A stretch of 14,382 nucleotides of DNA from B4-G1 sp964393895 (GCA_964393895.1 CAYMWP010000120.1:1-14382), one strand, 5' to 3'; positions 6,601-13,970 are shown, counted from the stretch's first letter. Numbers and translations are program-made. Notes: a model not told the origin generated them from the sequence alone.

Positions 6601-8792
6601 TCGAGCACGCCCAGCGTCTTGCCACCGGCCACTAGCGGCACCGCTAGCTCGGCGCGGGTCTGGGGCAGCAGCGGATTGGGCATAAAGTCGGGTTCAAGGG
6701 TGGTATCCTCCACCAGTACCGGGTGCTGGGTGCGGGCGGCGCGGGCCACCAGGCTCTTTTCCCGGTCGAGCGGGATGGCGTGGCCGCGCTCACGCAGCAC
6801 GCGGCCCACCTCGCCGGAGCCGGCGCGGACGGTCAATTGGCCCGTCGCCTCGTCCAGCACGTAGATGTGGGCGTGGTAGAGGCCAAAGCGGCTCTGCATC
6901 AGCTCGACCACTCGTTGCAACAGGCTTTCGGGGTCGAGTACGGTGCCGGCCTGGCGAGCGATCTCGGCGGCGGTGCGGAGTTGGGTGGTAAAAACGGTCA
7001 GTGTCTCGGTCTGCTCGGTGACGCGCTCGAGCAGCTCGTTGTTCTCAAAGAGGAAAGCGATCTGGCCGGCCATAGTCTGGAAGAGGGCGACGGTGCTCTC
7101 GGTGAAGCGGCCGGGCGTCATGTCCTGGGCGTCCAGCACGCCGATGACGCGGTCACCCACTTTCAACGGCACCGCCAGCTCGGACTGGGTTTCCGGGAGC
7201 AGGGGGTTGGGCAGCCAATCCTCGGCCTGGTTCACGTCGTCCACCAGCACCGGTTCGCCAGTGTGGATTGCCCTGGTCACCAGCGCGGCTGCGTCCAGCG
7301 GAATCTGGTGCCCTTTCTGCAATAGCTGGCTGCCGGCGTAGCCGGTGGATTGGCGCAGCACGGCGGCCTGTTTTTCCTCGTCCACCAAATAGACCTGGGC
7401 GTGGTAGAGGTCGAACTGGTCGCGCACCAGGTCCACCACCAACCCCAGCAGCTCGTCGGGGGTGGTGCGCTCGCTGGCGGCGAAGGTGACGCGCTGGCTG
7501 GCTTCCAGTTCGCGGGTGCGCTCGGCCAACTCCTCGCTCCGTCTTTGGATGTCTGTCAATAGGCTGCCTACCCGCTCCGCCATCTGATTGAAATTGGTCG
7601 CCAGCGTGCCGATCTCATCACTTGATCTGCTCTTGGCGCGGGCATCCATGTCGCCAGCAGTGAATCGTGTCACGGCATTGGTCAGGTTGGCGATGGGGGC
7701 GGCCAGCACCTGGCCCATAACGACCGCTGCAACGGCCGCGATGCCGGCGATGAGCAGGGCCAATAGTCCTGTGTTGCGGGTCTGGAGTGCGACGGCGGAC
7801 AGGGCTTCTTCCTGGTCCTGGTGGATGAACACCTTCCAGCCCAGATCAGAGATGAACTGCTCGCCCATCGGGGAGGAGATGGTCGCGTAGCCGACCAGGC
7901 TGGGACGCCCGTCGTAGCTGGTCTCTATGGCACCCTGAGGAGCAGTTCCCGGTTGGGTCAATGCGGCAGAATCATCAAAGAACTCGGGCTCGCCACCCGG
8001 ACCCACGAACACCTCACCTTCTAGGAGCAGATGGGCCTCACCTGTCTCCCCCAGCTCGAACTCGGCCAAGCGATCAATCAGCGCGGTAACGTTCAACGTT
8101 GTCCGCATGATGCCTATGATCTCGTTGCTCTGGTCATACACGGGCGTCGCCATATCAATGCCGATGACACCGGTGCTTTCGTCCAGTTCCGGCAAAGCGA
8201 TAAAGACCGCTCCGTTGCCGTCATTGTAGGCGGCCTGCCACCATTCCTCATCAGCCTGGTAATAGTCCGAGGTGCGGTCACTGGCTGCTACCAGCCCGCC
8301 GTAGCGGTCGGTCAGGAAGGCTTCTGCAAAATCAGGGACGATGGTCGTGAAGTTCTTCAATTCGTGGGCCAGTTCGTTGCTCAATCGCTCTCGAACAAGC
8401 GCATCATCGTCGCTGGCGGCCGCCCACTGTTCGTCCAGCTTGGCTAGTTCGGACAGAATGGCCTCTGTTCCACCGCTGTAGTCGCCGTTTTGGACCGCCA
8501 CTCCCTCCTGCGTATGCTCGTGCAGGGCAAATGCTTGCATAGCGTTCACGCGCTTGGCCAGGAGGGTGCCGATGTTGCGTGCTTCTGAAACGGCCAGAGC
8601 CGTCATATTCTCGTTTGCTTGAGCGGTGAGGGCCGCGCTGGTGCTGCGGACGTTGAGGAAGGTGATGGTGCCCACGGCGAGCAGCGCCACCGCGAGGAAC
8701 AGAAGAACGAGTTTGTAGCGCAGCGAAAGGTTGGCCCACACTCGAAACGAGCCACGTGTCTGGACTGGGGAAGTAAAGTTGTCAGTCATCAT
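3588..8792 (-). CDS. Large membrane sensor histidine kinase: Cache-HAMP-GAF2-PAS3-GAF2-HisKA-HATPase
   Basis: A 1734-residue kinase. Membrane segments at about 28-47 and 341-364 bracket an extracellular double-Cache-like sensor. A HAMP linker (365-420) leads to GAF1 (440-585), GAF2 (610-765), three PAS domains (770-890, 895-1020, 1025-1142), GAF3 (1155-1312) and a divergent GAF4 (1318-1480). HisKA carries H1507 in MSHELRTP. The ATPase domain shows N1621/N1625, DTGTG (1659-1663) and GTGLG (1689-1693). GAF1-3 each contain PNPLLP. There is no C-terminal receiver, so phosphate must pass to separate proteins, probably the receivers beside it. A GGAGG site lies 4 nt before the first ATG and 7 nt before an adjacent ATG at 8789, which is therefore an equally good or better start. 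The last codons and the stop lie in a short-unit repeat. It is a paralogue of the upstream kinase with extra domains inserted before HisKA. Ligands cannot be named. Confidence 0.95.
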   Translation of the reverse strand: MMTDNFTSPVQTRGSFRVWANLSLRYKLVLLFLAVALLAVGTITFLNVRSTSAALTAQANENMTALAVSEARNIGTLLAKRVNAMQAFALHEHTQEGVAVQNGDYSGGTEAILSELAKLDEQWAAASDDDALVRERLSNELAHELKNFTTIVPDFAEAFLTDRYGGLVAASDRTSDYYQADEEWWQAAYNDGNGAVFIALPELDESTGVIGIDMATPVYDQSNEIIGIMRTTLNVTALIDRLAEFELGETGEAHLLLEGEVFVGPGGEPEFFDDSAALTQPGTAPQGAIETSYDGRPSLVGYATISSPMGEQFISDLGWKVFIHQDQEEALSAVALQTRNTGLLALLIAGIAAVAAVVMGQVLAAPIANLTNAVTRFTAGDMDARAKSRSSDEIGTLATNFNQMAERVGSLLTDIQRRSEELAERTRELEASQRVTFAASERTTPDELLGLVVDLVRDQFDLYHAQVYLVDEEKQAAVLRQSTGYAGSQLLQKGHQIPLDAAALVTRAIHTGEPVLVDDVNQAEDWLPNPLLPETQSELAVPLKVGDRVIGVLDAQDMTPGRFTESTVALFQTMAGQIAFLFENNELLERVTEQTETLTVFTTQLRTAAEIARQAGTVLDPESLLQRVVELMQSRFGLYHAHIYVLDEATGQLTVRAGSGEVGRVLRERGHAIPLDREKSLVARAARTQHPVLVEDTTLEPDFMPNPLLPQTRAELAVPLVAGGKTLGVLDMQDDQVGRFTESDLDTYSTLAGQIATALQNAGLFKDIRTSEARFRDVALTTSDWVWETDAQGRYTYCSDKVVDVLGHTAEEMLGKTPFDFMPEEEAARVGEVFGEIVTHKKPIVDLENRNITADGREIYLLTNGVPLLDEEGNLLGYRGVDKDITERKRAQEALQESAARFRTLFDFAPEGVMVIDVDKLAFDDVNERALELFGYTRQELLKTSPLAVSAEVQPDGRSAMEVMSEAIQGAMAGGSPRLEALYVRSSGKEFPVDVQVVKLPEADRNLVRVSFSDITERKQAEEELRRLGSAVEQSIDGTAVSDLDGKIQFINPAWAQMHGYSVEELQGKHLSMFHTKEQLQKDVGPFNERVMETGAHQGEVGHVRKDGTTFPTWMTTTLFKDERGTPVGLVGTARDITERKRAEMERQRFTTQLRAAADLAERINAILNPDELLNEVVAQLQSSFDLYHVHVYLLDEAQRDLVMRSGSGEVGQKMLQQGHSIPLDQEKSLVARAARSREIVSVADTTTAPDFMPNPLLPDTRSEVATPLVVGDQVLGVLDVQDSQKGRFTQADLDIFSTLAGQIATALQNAGYVEQVETRLRISQVLAGAQTEDEVLDALIQQTGIYPNTQPSIFTVAPEAEELTLIVRRQADFDSGLPVMEEEMHLPLSQFPSLQDSVEGKVFISPNLLLDQDVDPPVREIARMTGTRSVMTLPLTFGGEYLGVLSVSSQKEGYFDERKLRLYETLAEQGAAALRTARLYEETQKAAEQVREADRRKSEFLADMSHELRTPLNSIIGYTELMLMGVSEIDPDTLEDVQAIYDNGKHLLRIINDILDLAKIEAGRMELEMEKVHIPALLDEVKTSNAGLLVNKPVEILTEAEQGVPPIEADRVRLSQILNNLIGNAIKFTEEGSITMRAYVDHGGQGEKDEWVCIEVQDTGTGMSEGDLQKIFERFRRAGSSLTRRAEGTGLGLDITRHLVEMHGGTIDARSNPGAGSTFTVRLPVRQGSEIGD
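4858..4899. repeat. 42-nt perfect direct repeat, copy A (GAF3 of the large kinase)
   Basis: The 42 bases are identical to 6505-6546 in the same gene. They encode the shared GAF end including LAGQIATALQNAG. Identity at synonymous positions as well suggests recent duplication or gene conversion between GAF modules. A nearby 32-nt identical pair lies at 5084-5115 and 6731-6762. Confidence 0.85.
5084..5115. repeat. 32-nt perfect direct repeat, copy A (GAF3)
   Basis: Identical to 6731-6762. It encodes part of the EKSLVARAA helix shared by GAF2 and GAF3. It supports module duplication inside the gene. Confidence 0.8.
6505..6546. repeat. 42-nt perfect direct repeat, copy B (GAF2 of the large kinase)
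   Basis: Partner of 4858-4899. The matching place in the smaller kinase (around 9579-9617) is similar but carries several substitutions, so the two copies within the large kinase are closer to each other than to the paralogue. Confidence 0.85.
6731..6762. repeat. 32-nt perfect direct repeat, copy B (GAF2)
   Basis: Partner of 5084-5115, same order and orientation as the 42-nt pair, so GAF2 and GAF3 were copied as a unit rather than by chance similarity. Confidence 0.8.
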
Positions 8793-8843
8793 TAAACCTC
8801 CGAATTAGTGAAGCGTCAAACGTGAAACGTGATGCGTACTTGC
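8793..8843. other. Gap between the two kinase genes with AAACGTG tandem pair
   Basis: A 51-nt spacer. AAACGTG occurs twice in a row at 8818-8831 and is followed by ATGCGT. On the minus strand the spacer ends in a GGAGG ribosome-binding site for the larger kinase. No terminator is visible, so the two kinase genes are probably on one transcript. Confidence 0.6.
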
Positions 8844-11795
8844 TCACTTGCCCACCTCCACCGGCAAGCGCACGGTAAAGGTGCTGCCCTCGCCGGGCTG
8901 ACTCTCCACCTCGATCGTGCCGCCGTGCAGCTCTACCAGGTGGCGGGTGATGGCCAGCCCCAGGCCGGCGCCGCCGGCGCGGCGGGTGCTGGAGCTATCC
9001 ACTTGTTGGAAGCGGTCGAACACCTTGTCCATGTCGGACTCGGCGATGCCGATGCCGGTATCTCTGATCTCGATGCAAACCCGGCCAGCGTCGGCATAGG
9101 CCCGCAGGCTGATGGCGCCTTGCGCGGTGAACTTTTCGGCGTTGGTCACCAGGTTGTCGAGGATCTGACCGATCCTCAGGGGGTCGGCCTGGATCGGCGG
9201 CAGGTCCGGCTCGACCTCGACGATCCATTCGATGGGTTTGCCCTCTAGTAGTTTGACCGCTCTGGCGCTGACCTCGGCGATCAACGGCGCGATTGGCACT
9301 TGCTCCAGGTTCAAGGTCAGGCTGCCGGCCTCGATCTTGGCCATGTCCAGGATGTCGTTGACCATAGTGAGCAGGTTTCGGCCGTTGTCGTAGATCGCCT
9401 GCACGTCTTCGAGCGTGTCGGGGTCTATGTCGCTGACGCCCATCAGCATCAGCTCGGCGTAGCCGATGATCGAGTTGAGGGGTGTGCGCAGCTCGTGACT
9501 CATATTGGCCAGAAACTCGCTCTTGAGGCGGTCCATCTGGCGCAATTGCTCGGCGGCCTGCTGGATTTCCTCAAAGTAGGCGGCGTTTTGCAGGGCGGTG
9601 GCGATTTGCCCGGCCAGGGAGCTGAGGGTGTCCAGTTCTATCTCGGTGAAGCGGCCGGGCTGATCGTCCTGTATGTTGAGCACGCCCAGCACCCTATCGC
9701 CGGCCACCAGGGGCGCCGACATGCTGGAGCGGGTCTGGGGCAACAGCGGGTTGGGCATAAAGTCGGATTCGAGGCTGGTGTCCTCCACCAGCAGGGTTTC
9801 CCGGTCGCGGGCGGCGCGGGCCACCAGACTCCTTTTAGTGTCGAGGGGGATGGAGTGGCCGCGCTCACGCAGCAACCGTCCCACCTCGCCGGAACCGGCC
9901 TGCACGATCAATTGGCCCCGGCCGCCGTGGTCGGTCTCGTCCAATATGTAGATGTGGACGTGGTAGAAGCCAAAGCGGTCACGGATCAGGTCAACCGCCT
10001 GTTGTAACAACTGTTGGGGGTCGAGCGTGCCGCCCATTTGCCGCGCGATGTCGGCGGCGGCGCGGAGCTGGCCGGTAAAGACGGTCAGCGCCTGGGTCTG
10101 CTCGGTGACGCGCGCGAGCAGGTCGCTGTTCTCGAAGAGGAAGGCGACCTGATCGGCCATCGTCTGGAAGAGGGCGACAGTCTCTTGGGTAAAGCGGCCT
10201 GCTTCGCGGCTTTGCGCGTCCAGCACGCCGATGACGTCGTCTCCCACTTTCAGGGGTACCGCCAACTCGGATTGAGTGTCGGGGAGCAGTGGGTTGGGTA
10301 AAAAGTCGGGGGACTGTCTGACGTCGGCCACCAGCACCGGCTCTTTATTGTGGATTGCTTTGGTCACCAGCGCGGGTTGGTCGAGCGGGATGCGGTGCTT
10401 TCGCTGCAAAAGTATGCGCCCGGCGTAGCCGGTGGACTGACGCAGGACGGCGGCTCGCCCCTCCTCGGTCCCCCCCGCTTGCGGGGGAGAAGTGAAGGGG
10501 GGGGCCACGATGTAAACCTGGACGTGGTAGAGGTGGAACTGGTCGCGGATCAGGTTCACCACCAGGTTGAGGAGTCTGTCGGGGCTGGTGCGTTCGCTGG
10601 CGGCAAAGGTGACGCGCTGGCTGGCCTCGATCTCGCGGGTGCGGGCGGCCAATTCGTCGCCGCGCTCTTCCAGCCCCTGTAATAGATTCCCTATCCGCTC
10701 TGCCATTGTGTTGAAACTGGATGCCAGTGCGCCGACCTCGTCCTCAGTCTCTATCTCGATCCGGTGGTCCAGGTCGCCTGCGCCGATGACGCTGGCGCCT
10801 TCTTCGAGCAGGCTGAGGGGTCTGGTGATGGTCCGTGAGATCAGCGTCCCCACCACGCCGCTCAGAGCGAGAGCGGCAACGAGAATCAACCCCAGAGCGA
10901 TGAGCATGTTGTAGATGGTGGCATAGGCTTCATTCACGGGCACTGCCACCACTGCTATCCACTGGATGTTTTCTACCGTGATTGGCGCGTGGGCGCTGGT
11001 TACTCTTTCTCCCGTAAAGTCCACGTACGTGCCGGGTGCTTGCTCGCTTCCCTCTGTCAACGCTGCTTTTACTGCTGGTAGGCTGCTCAGGTCCGTGCCC
11101 CGGTGAGCGAAGAAGGTGGCCAGCGTCTTGTGCGCCAGGAGCGAGCCATCCTGATCCACGATGTAGGTATAGCCGCTCTCGCCAAGGCCCACCTCGGTGA
11201 CTACTTTCCACATCTGGCGGACGCTCACCTGGGCCAGCAGAGCGCCTGCGACTCGTCCGTATTCGTCTTGCACGGGTACGGACACCGTCGCCATGGGCAG
11301 GCTGTATTCGGACAGGTAAACCGGGCCGATGAAATTGTCTCCGCGAATGGCTGCCTCGAACTCGGGCGTATGCGCTTGGCTGACGAGATCGCCCGCTGTA
11401 TAGGTGCGGTACTCGGAGACTTTGACGACCTCGGTTCCTGCGTTGTCGAGCAGGGCAAGCTCGTCAAATACGTCTCCTCGATAGCTCAGCAGGTCTTCCA
11501 TAGCTTCCTGCTGCTCCTGCGAGTTCAGCGCCGTCAGGTTCTGGACGTGCTCGAACAAGAGCATTTCTCGAATCGTTGCTTGGAGGTAAGAGGAGACGCT
11601 CTGGGATACCCTCTCGGCCGTTTTCTGCTGGCTCAGGTGTAGCGTCTGCTGTTGCGCTTGATAACTCCAGTAGGTCAGCGCGGCAGTAACTGCTACGAGC
11701 AGCGCGATGGTAAAGGCGAGGAGAGACCATCTGATCTTGACCGCCAGGCTGCCCCGTCGTTTTCTGGCCGGGGAAGAATTGCTGCCGGTAGACAT
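8844..11795 (-). CDS. Membrane sensor histidine kinase: Cache-HAMP-GAF-GAF-HisKA-HATPase
   Basis: A 983-residue kinase. A basic N-terminus and membrane segment (24-43) are followed by an extracellular double-Cache-like domain (about 44-292) and a second membrane segment (295-319). Then come HAMP (320-375), GAF1 (400-560) and GAF2 (580-738). HisKA has H767 in MSHELRTP; the ATPase domain has N881/N885, DTGIG (912-916) and GAGLG (942-946). All catalytic motifs are intact and there is no receiver. It shares sequence throughout the cytoplasmic part with the next kinase, but the Cache domain differs, so the pair probably reads different signals into the same receivers. GAF1 contains an odd Pro/Gly-rich insert at 431-447 made from a palindromic repeat. 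The gene starts 21 nt after the solute-binding protein stop; a weak AAAGGA site precedes the ATG. This tight spacing suggests the binding protein and kinase work together (inference). Confidence 0.95.
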   Translation of the reverse strand: MSTGSNSSPARKRRGSLAVKIRWSLLAFTIALLVAVTAALTYWSYQAQQQTLHLSQQKTAERVSQSVSSYLQATIREMLLFEHVQNLTALNSQEQQEAMEDLLSYRGDVFDELALLDNAGTEVVKVSEYRTYTAGDLVSQAHTPEFEAAIRGDNFIGPVYLSEYSLPMATVSVPVQDEYGRVAGALLAQVSVRQMWKVVTEVGLGESGYTYIVDQDGSLLAHKTLATFFAHRGTDLSSLPAVKAALTEGSEQAPGTYVDFTGERVTSAHAPITVENIQWIAVVAVPVNEAYATIYNMLIALGLILVAALALSGVVGTLISRTITRPLSLLEEGASVIGAGDLDHRIEIETEDEVGALASSFNTMAERIGNLLQGLEERGDELAARTREIEASQRVTFAASERTSPDRLLNLVVNLIRDQFHLYHVQVYIVAPPFTSPPQAGGTEEGRAAVLRQSTGYAGRILLQRKHRIPLDQPALVTKAIHNKEPVLVADVRQSPDFLPNPLLPDTQSELAVPLKVGDDVIGVLDAQSREAGRFTQETVALFQTMADQVAFLFENSDLLARVTEQTQALTVFTGQLRAAADIARQMGGTLDPQQLLQQAVDLIRDRFGFYHVHIYILDETDHGGRGQLIVQAGSGEVGRLLRERGHSIPLDTKRSLVARAARDRETLLVEDTSLESDFMPNPLLPQTRSSMSAPLVAGDRVLGVLNIQDDQPGRFTEIELDTLSSLAGQIATALQNAAYFEEIQQAAEQLRQMDRLKSEFLANMSHELRTPLNSIIGYAELMLMGVSDIDPDTLEDVQAIYDNGRNLLTMVNDILDMAKIEAGSLTLNLEQVPIAPLIAEVSARAVKLLEGKPIEWIVEVEPDLPPIQADPLRIGQILDNLVTNAEKFTAQGAISLRAYADAGRVCIEIRDTGIGIAESDMDKVFDRFQQVDSSSTRRAGGAGLGLAITRHLVELHGGTIEVESQPGEGSTFTVRLPVEVGK
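10460..10504. repeat. Palindromic mini-repeat inserted in frame in a GAF domain
   Basis: The core 10472-10487 is a perfect inverted repeat, a 7-bp stem CCCCCGC/GCGGGGG with a TT loop, flanked by C-rich and G-rich runs. It lies inside the 983-aa kinase gene and encodes residues 431-447, rich in Pro and Gly. The paralogous kinase has only DEEKQ here, so the net gain is 12 codons and the frame is kept. Confidence 0.75.
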
Positions 11796-11816
11796 ATCAC
11801 GATATCCTTTCCCGCG

Positions 11817-13019
11817 CTACCGGTCACTCCACGGGGGCACGGGGTAAACGGGTTCGGCGGCCGCGTATTCGGGCGGGTACACAGTGACAAACTGGCCGTT
11901 CTGTATCTGCATCACCACCATCTCGTGTTCGTTCTGGCCCGTCTGGTCGAATTTGATGGGGCCAAAAATGGTTTGTTCGATGTCGGTATCGCGCAGTGCG
12001 GCCTGGATTTTTTCCTTGTCTAACGAGTTTGCCCTTTCTAACACGTCAGCAGCCAGGTAGAGTGCGGTGTATGTTTCGGCGGCGTGGAGGCCAGGAAGCT
12101 CGCCATACCGTTCTTGATACTTGCGGGTGAACTCTTGCGCCCCAGGCCAATTGACGTCTGTAGCCCACTGGCTCACCGACACTACGTGTTCGGTGTCCGA
12201 ACCTGCTTGCTCGATAAAGGCCGGTAAGGTAAATCCGGCCGCGCCTCCGGCGAACAGGTGGGCGTTCAGGTCAATCTCGTGAGATTGTTGCATCAACAAG
12301 ACTGCATCGGCCAGATAGGAAACCGCAAAAACGACGTCGGGCTGGACCTCTTTGACGGTGGTCAACAACGGCGTGAGATCAGAGGCGTTGGCGTCGTAAG
12401 GTTCATAGGCCACGACTTCAAAGCCGCGTGCCTCGGCTGACTTTCTGGCTGCTCGCGCCGTGCTGGTGCCAAAGTCGGTGCTTTCAAAGAGAATGGCGAC
12501 GGTCTGTGCGTCGGTCATTTCGCTCAAAAAGTCGAACATCGTTTCCGAGTACTGGCTGGAAGGGGCGTTGATGCGAAAGACCCACTCGTATCCCTGCTGC
12601 GTCAACGTGTCTGTGGCCGCGCAAGGGCTGATCAATGGTGTTTGATGGGCCTCTGTCACGCCGGCCATCGGAAAGGTGCAGTTACTGCTGTAGGAACCGA
12701 GCACCATGGGAACCTCGTCCTGGGTGATCAGTTGTTCGGCCGCGACGATGGCTTTCTCGGGTTCACTCTGATCGTCCACATAGATCAGTTCCAGAGAATG
12801 TCCCGACACGCCGCCGGCCGCGTTGATCTCTTCCAGGGCCAGTTCATACCCGTTCTTTTGCGCTTCACCAAAGGCGGCTTTCGACCCCGTGATGGAGGTC
12901 ACGACCCCAAGGGTGATTGCTCCTTCTGGAAAGCCGGTGGCCGGCCCGGAGCTACAACCAATCAATAATACCAGCAACAATGTCCCATATACGACTCGCT
13001 GGATCATTTTTCCACGCAT
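11817..13019 (-). CDS. Lipoprotein solute-binding protein, branched-chain amino acid (LIVBP-like) family
   Basis: A 400-residue exported binding protein. The start at 13019 is chosen because a strong AAAGGAGGAA site lies 6 nt upstream and the product then begins with a textbook lipoprotein signal: MRGK, a hydrophobic run, and the lipobox LIGC with the lipidated cysteine at C22. The frame is open to 13106, but the extra 29 residues would spoil the signal. The mature part has the type I periplasmic-binding fold: ITLGVVTSITG near its start, then NGYELALEEINAAGG and the conserved YSSNCTFP region. Family members bind amino acids, amides, urea or other small ligands and usually feed an ABC transporter. 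No permease or ATPase gene is in this window; the next gene is a Cache kinase 21 nt away. A role presenting ligand to that kinase is plausible but inferred. Confidence 0.9.
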   Translation of the reverse strand: MRGKMIQRVVYGTLLLVLLIGCSSGPATGFPEGAITLGVVTSITGSKAAFGEAQKNGYELALEEINAAGGVSGHSLELIYVDDQSEPEKAIVAAEQLITQDEVPMVLGSYSSNCTFPMAGVTEAHQTPLISPCAATDTLTQQGYEWVFRINAPSSQYSETMFDFLSEMTDAQTVAILFESTDFGTSTARAARKSAEARGFEVVAYEPYDANASDLTPLLTTVKEVQPDVVFAVSYLADAVLLMQQSHEIDLNAHLFAGGAAGFTLPAFIEQAGSDTEHVVSVSQWATDVNWPGAQEFTRKYQERYGELPGLHAAETYTALYLAADVLERANSLDKEKIQAALRDTDIEQTIFGPIKFDQTGQNEHEMVVMQIQNGQFVTVYPPEYAAAEPVYPVPPWSDR

Positions 13020-13023
13020 GATG

Positions 13024-13033
13024 TTCCTCCTTT
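13024..13033 (-). promoter_or_regulatory. Strong ribosome-binding site of the solute-binding protein gene
   Basis: Read on the minus strand this is AAAGGAGGAA, a near-perfect Shine-Dalgarno sequence, with its GGAGG ending 6 nt before the ATG at 13019. It decides the start in favour of the lipoprotein signal and against the longer frame. It is the strongest such site in the window, which fits the need for much binding protein relative to the kinases. Confidence 0.75.
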
Positions 13034-13110
13034 TTCTCGATAGCTCTGCCGTTGAGCGGCAATTAGATGATCTGCACGTCTGACAGGATGGAGCCACTAT
13101 ACTCACTCCT

Positions 13111-13899
13111 TCACCTGTGCCGGGCCGTCAACCGGTCCGCCAATGCCACGAGCGTGCTCATAGCGACCGGCTTTTCCAGGAAAAAGTCCGCTCCCATTTC
13201 TTCACACATGTCCCGATACTGCGCCTGGCCCGATACCATGACGACTTGCGCGCCGCTGGTAAAGAGCGTTTCGGCGTATTCGTTCAGCAGGTCTGTGCCG
13301 CGAGCCTTGCCCATGTGGATGTCGCAGAGCAAGAGATCGAAGCGAGCTTGGGTTAGCAAGTCGCGGGCCTCTTGGATCGTTCCCGCCGGATGGACGTCGT
13401 ACCCGGCTGCGCTAAGTGCTCTGTCGTAGAGGCGGCGTAGGTAGTCGTCGTCTTCTATGATGAGGATGCGTCGAGAAGCCTGGCGGTGGTTGGGGACATG
13501 ATCTGTTCTTTGTGGCGTCGTTTTATCGCCAGCTTGTGTAAGCCTTTGGATGGCCGGCAATAGCTCGGTGCGCATATGCGACTTGGGTATGAATGTGTCC
13601 GCGCCGGCTTTCAATGCCGCGTCTTGAAAGCTCCTGGTGTTCATTACGGTCAGGGCGATGATGCTCGTCTGGGGCACTATCTCTCGTAGACGGGGAATAG
13701 CTTTCAGCCCAGGCAGGTCGGGCATGGCCAGGTCAATCAGGATGACCTGTGGTTGCAGGGCCTTGGCTTTTTCCAGGGCTTTTTTGCCTCCACTGGCCGT
13801 GCCAATGACAACTATCCCTTCGTGCGCCTCTAGAAACTGGGCCGTAACGCGCAGAAAAGTAGGATTGTCGTCTACGAGCATAACAGAGATAGGGGGCAT
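13111..13899 (-). CDS. Tandem double-receiver response regulator without output domain
   Basis: A 262-residue protein of two receiver domains joined by a linker of about 25 residues. Receiver 1 (about 4-120) has D10-D11, phospho-acceptor D56 in VILIDLAMP, T84 and K106. Receiver 2 (about 144-260) has an acidic run starting at E149, phospho-acceptor D193 in LLLCDIHMG, S223 and K243 in EKP. The proline normally found after the second acceptor motif is replaced by glycine. No DNA-binding or enzymatic domain follows. I chose the ATG at 13899 because a GGAG lies 6 nt before it; the frame is open to an ATG at 13911 that has no ribosome-binding site. It is the first gene after the candidate promoter. 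Two receivers could integrate input from two kinases or act as a phosphate sink; both ideas are inference. Confidence 0.92.
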   Translation of the reverse strand: MPPISVMLVDDNPTFLRVTAQFLEAHEGIVVIGTASGGKKALEKAKALQPQVILIDLAMPDLPGLKAIPRLREIVPQTSIIALTVMNTRSFQDAALKAGADTFIPKSHMRTELLPAIQRLTQAGDKTTPQRTDHVPNHRQASRRILIIEDDDYLRRLYDRALSAAGYDVHPAGTIQEARDLLTQARFDLLLCDIHMGKARGTDLLNEYAETLFTSGAQVVMVSGQAQYRDMCEEMGADFFLEKPVAMSTLVALADRLTARHR

Positions 13900-13970
13900 A
13901 TTTGTCTCCATTAGGATGATTCAAGATTTGGAGATTGGTGATTTGCTGAAAGGCCGTGCTTGCAATGGTA

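Noticed and set aside
5334..6635. Plus-strand open frame of 433 codons
   Set aside because: It is antisense to PAS and GAF modules of the large kinase. His/Gln/Leu-rich translation without motifs is typical of a shadow frame in GC-rich DNA.
3588..8792. Hybrid kinase with its own receiver
   Set aside because: The protein ends right after the ATPase domain; no receiver sequence follows before the stop.
3588..11795. Phytochrome-like photosensing by the GAF domains
   Set aside because: No chromophore cysteine motif or PHY domain is visible; the GAFs are generic PNPLLP-type modules.
13047..13061. Hairpin TGCCG/CGGCA between the double receiver and the binding protein
   Set aside because: Only a 5-bp stem and no T run follows on the minus strand, so it is not supported as a terminator.
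13020..13106. Longer start for the solute-binding protein (29 extra residues)
   Set aside because: It would bury the lipoprotein signal, and the strong ribosome-binding site points to 13019.
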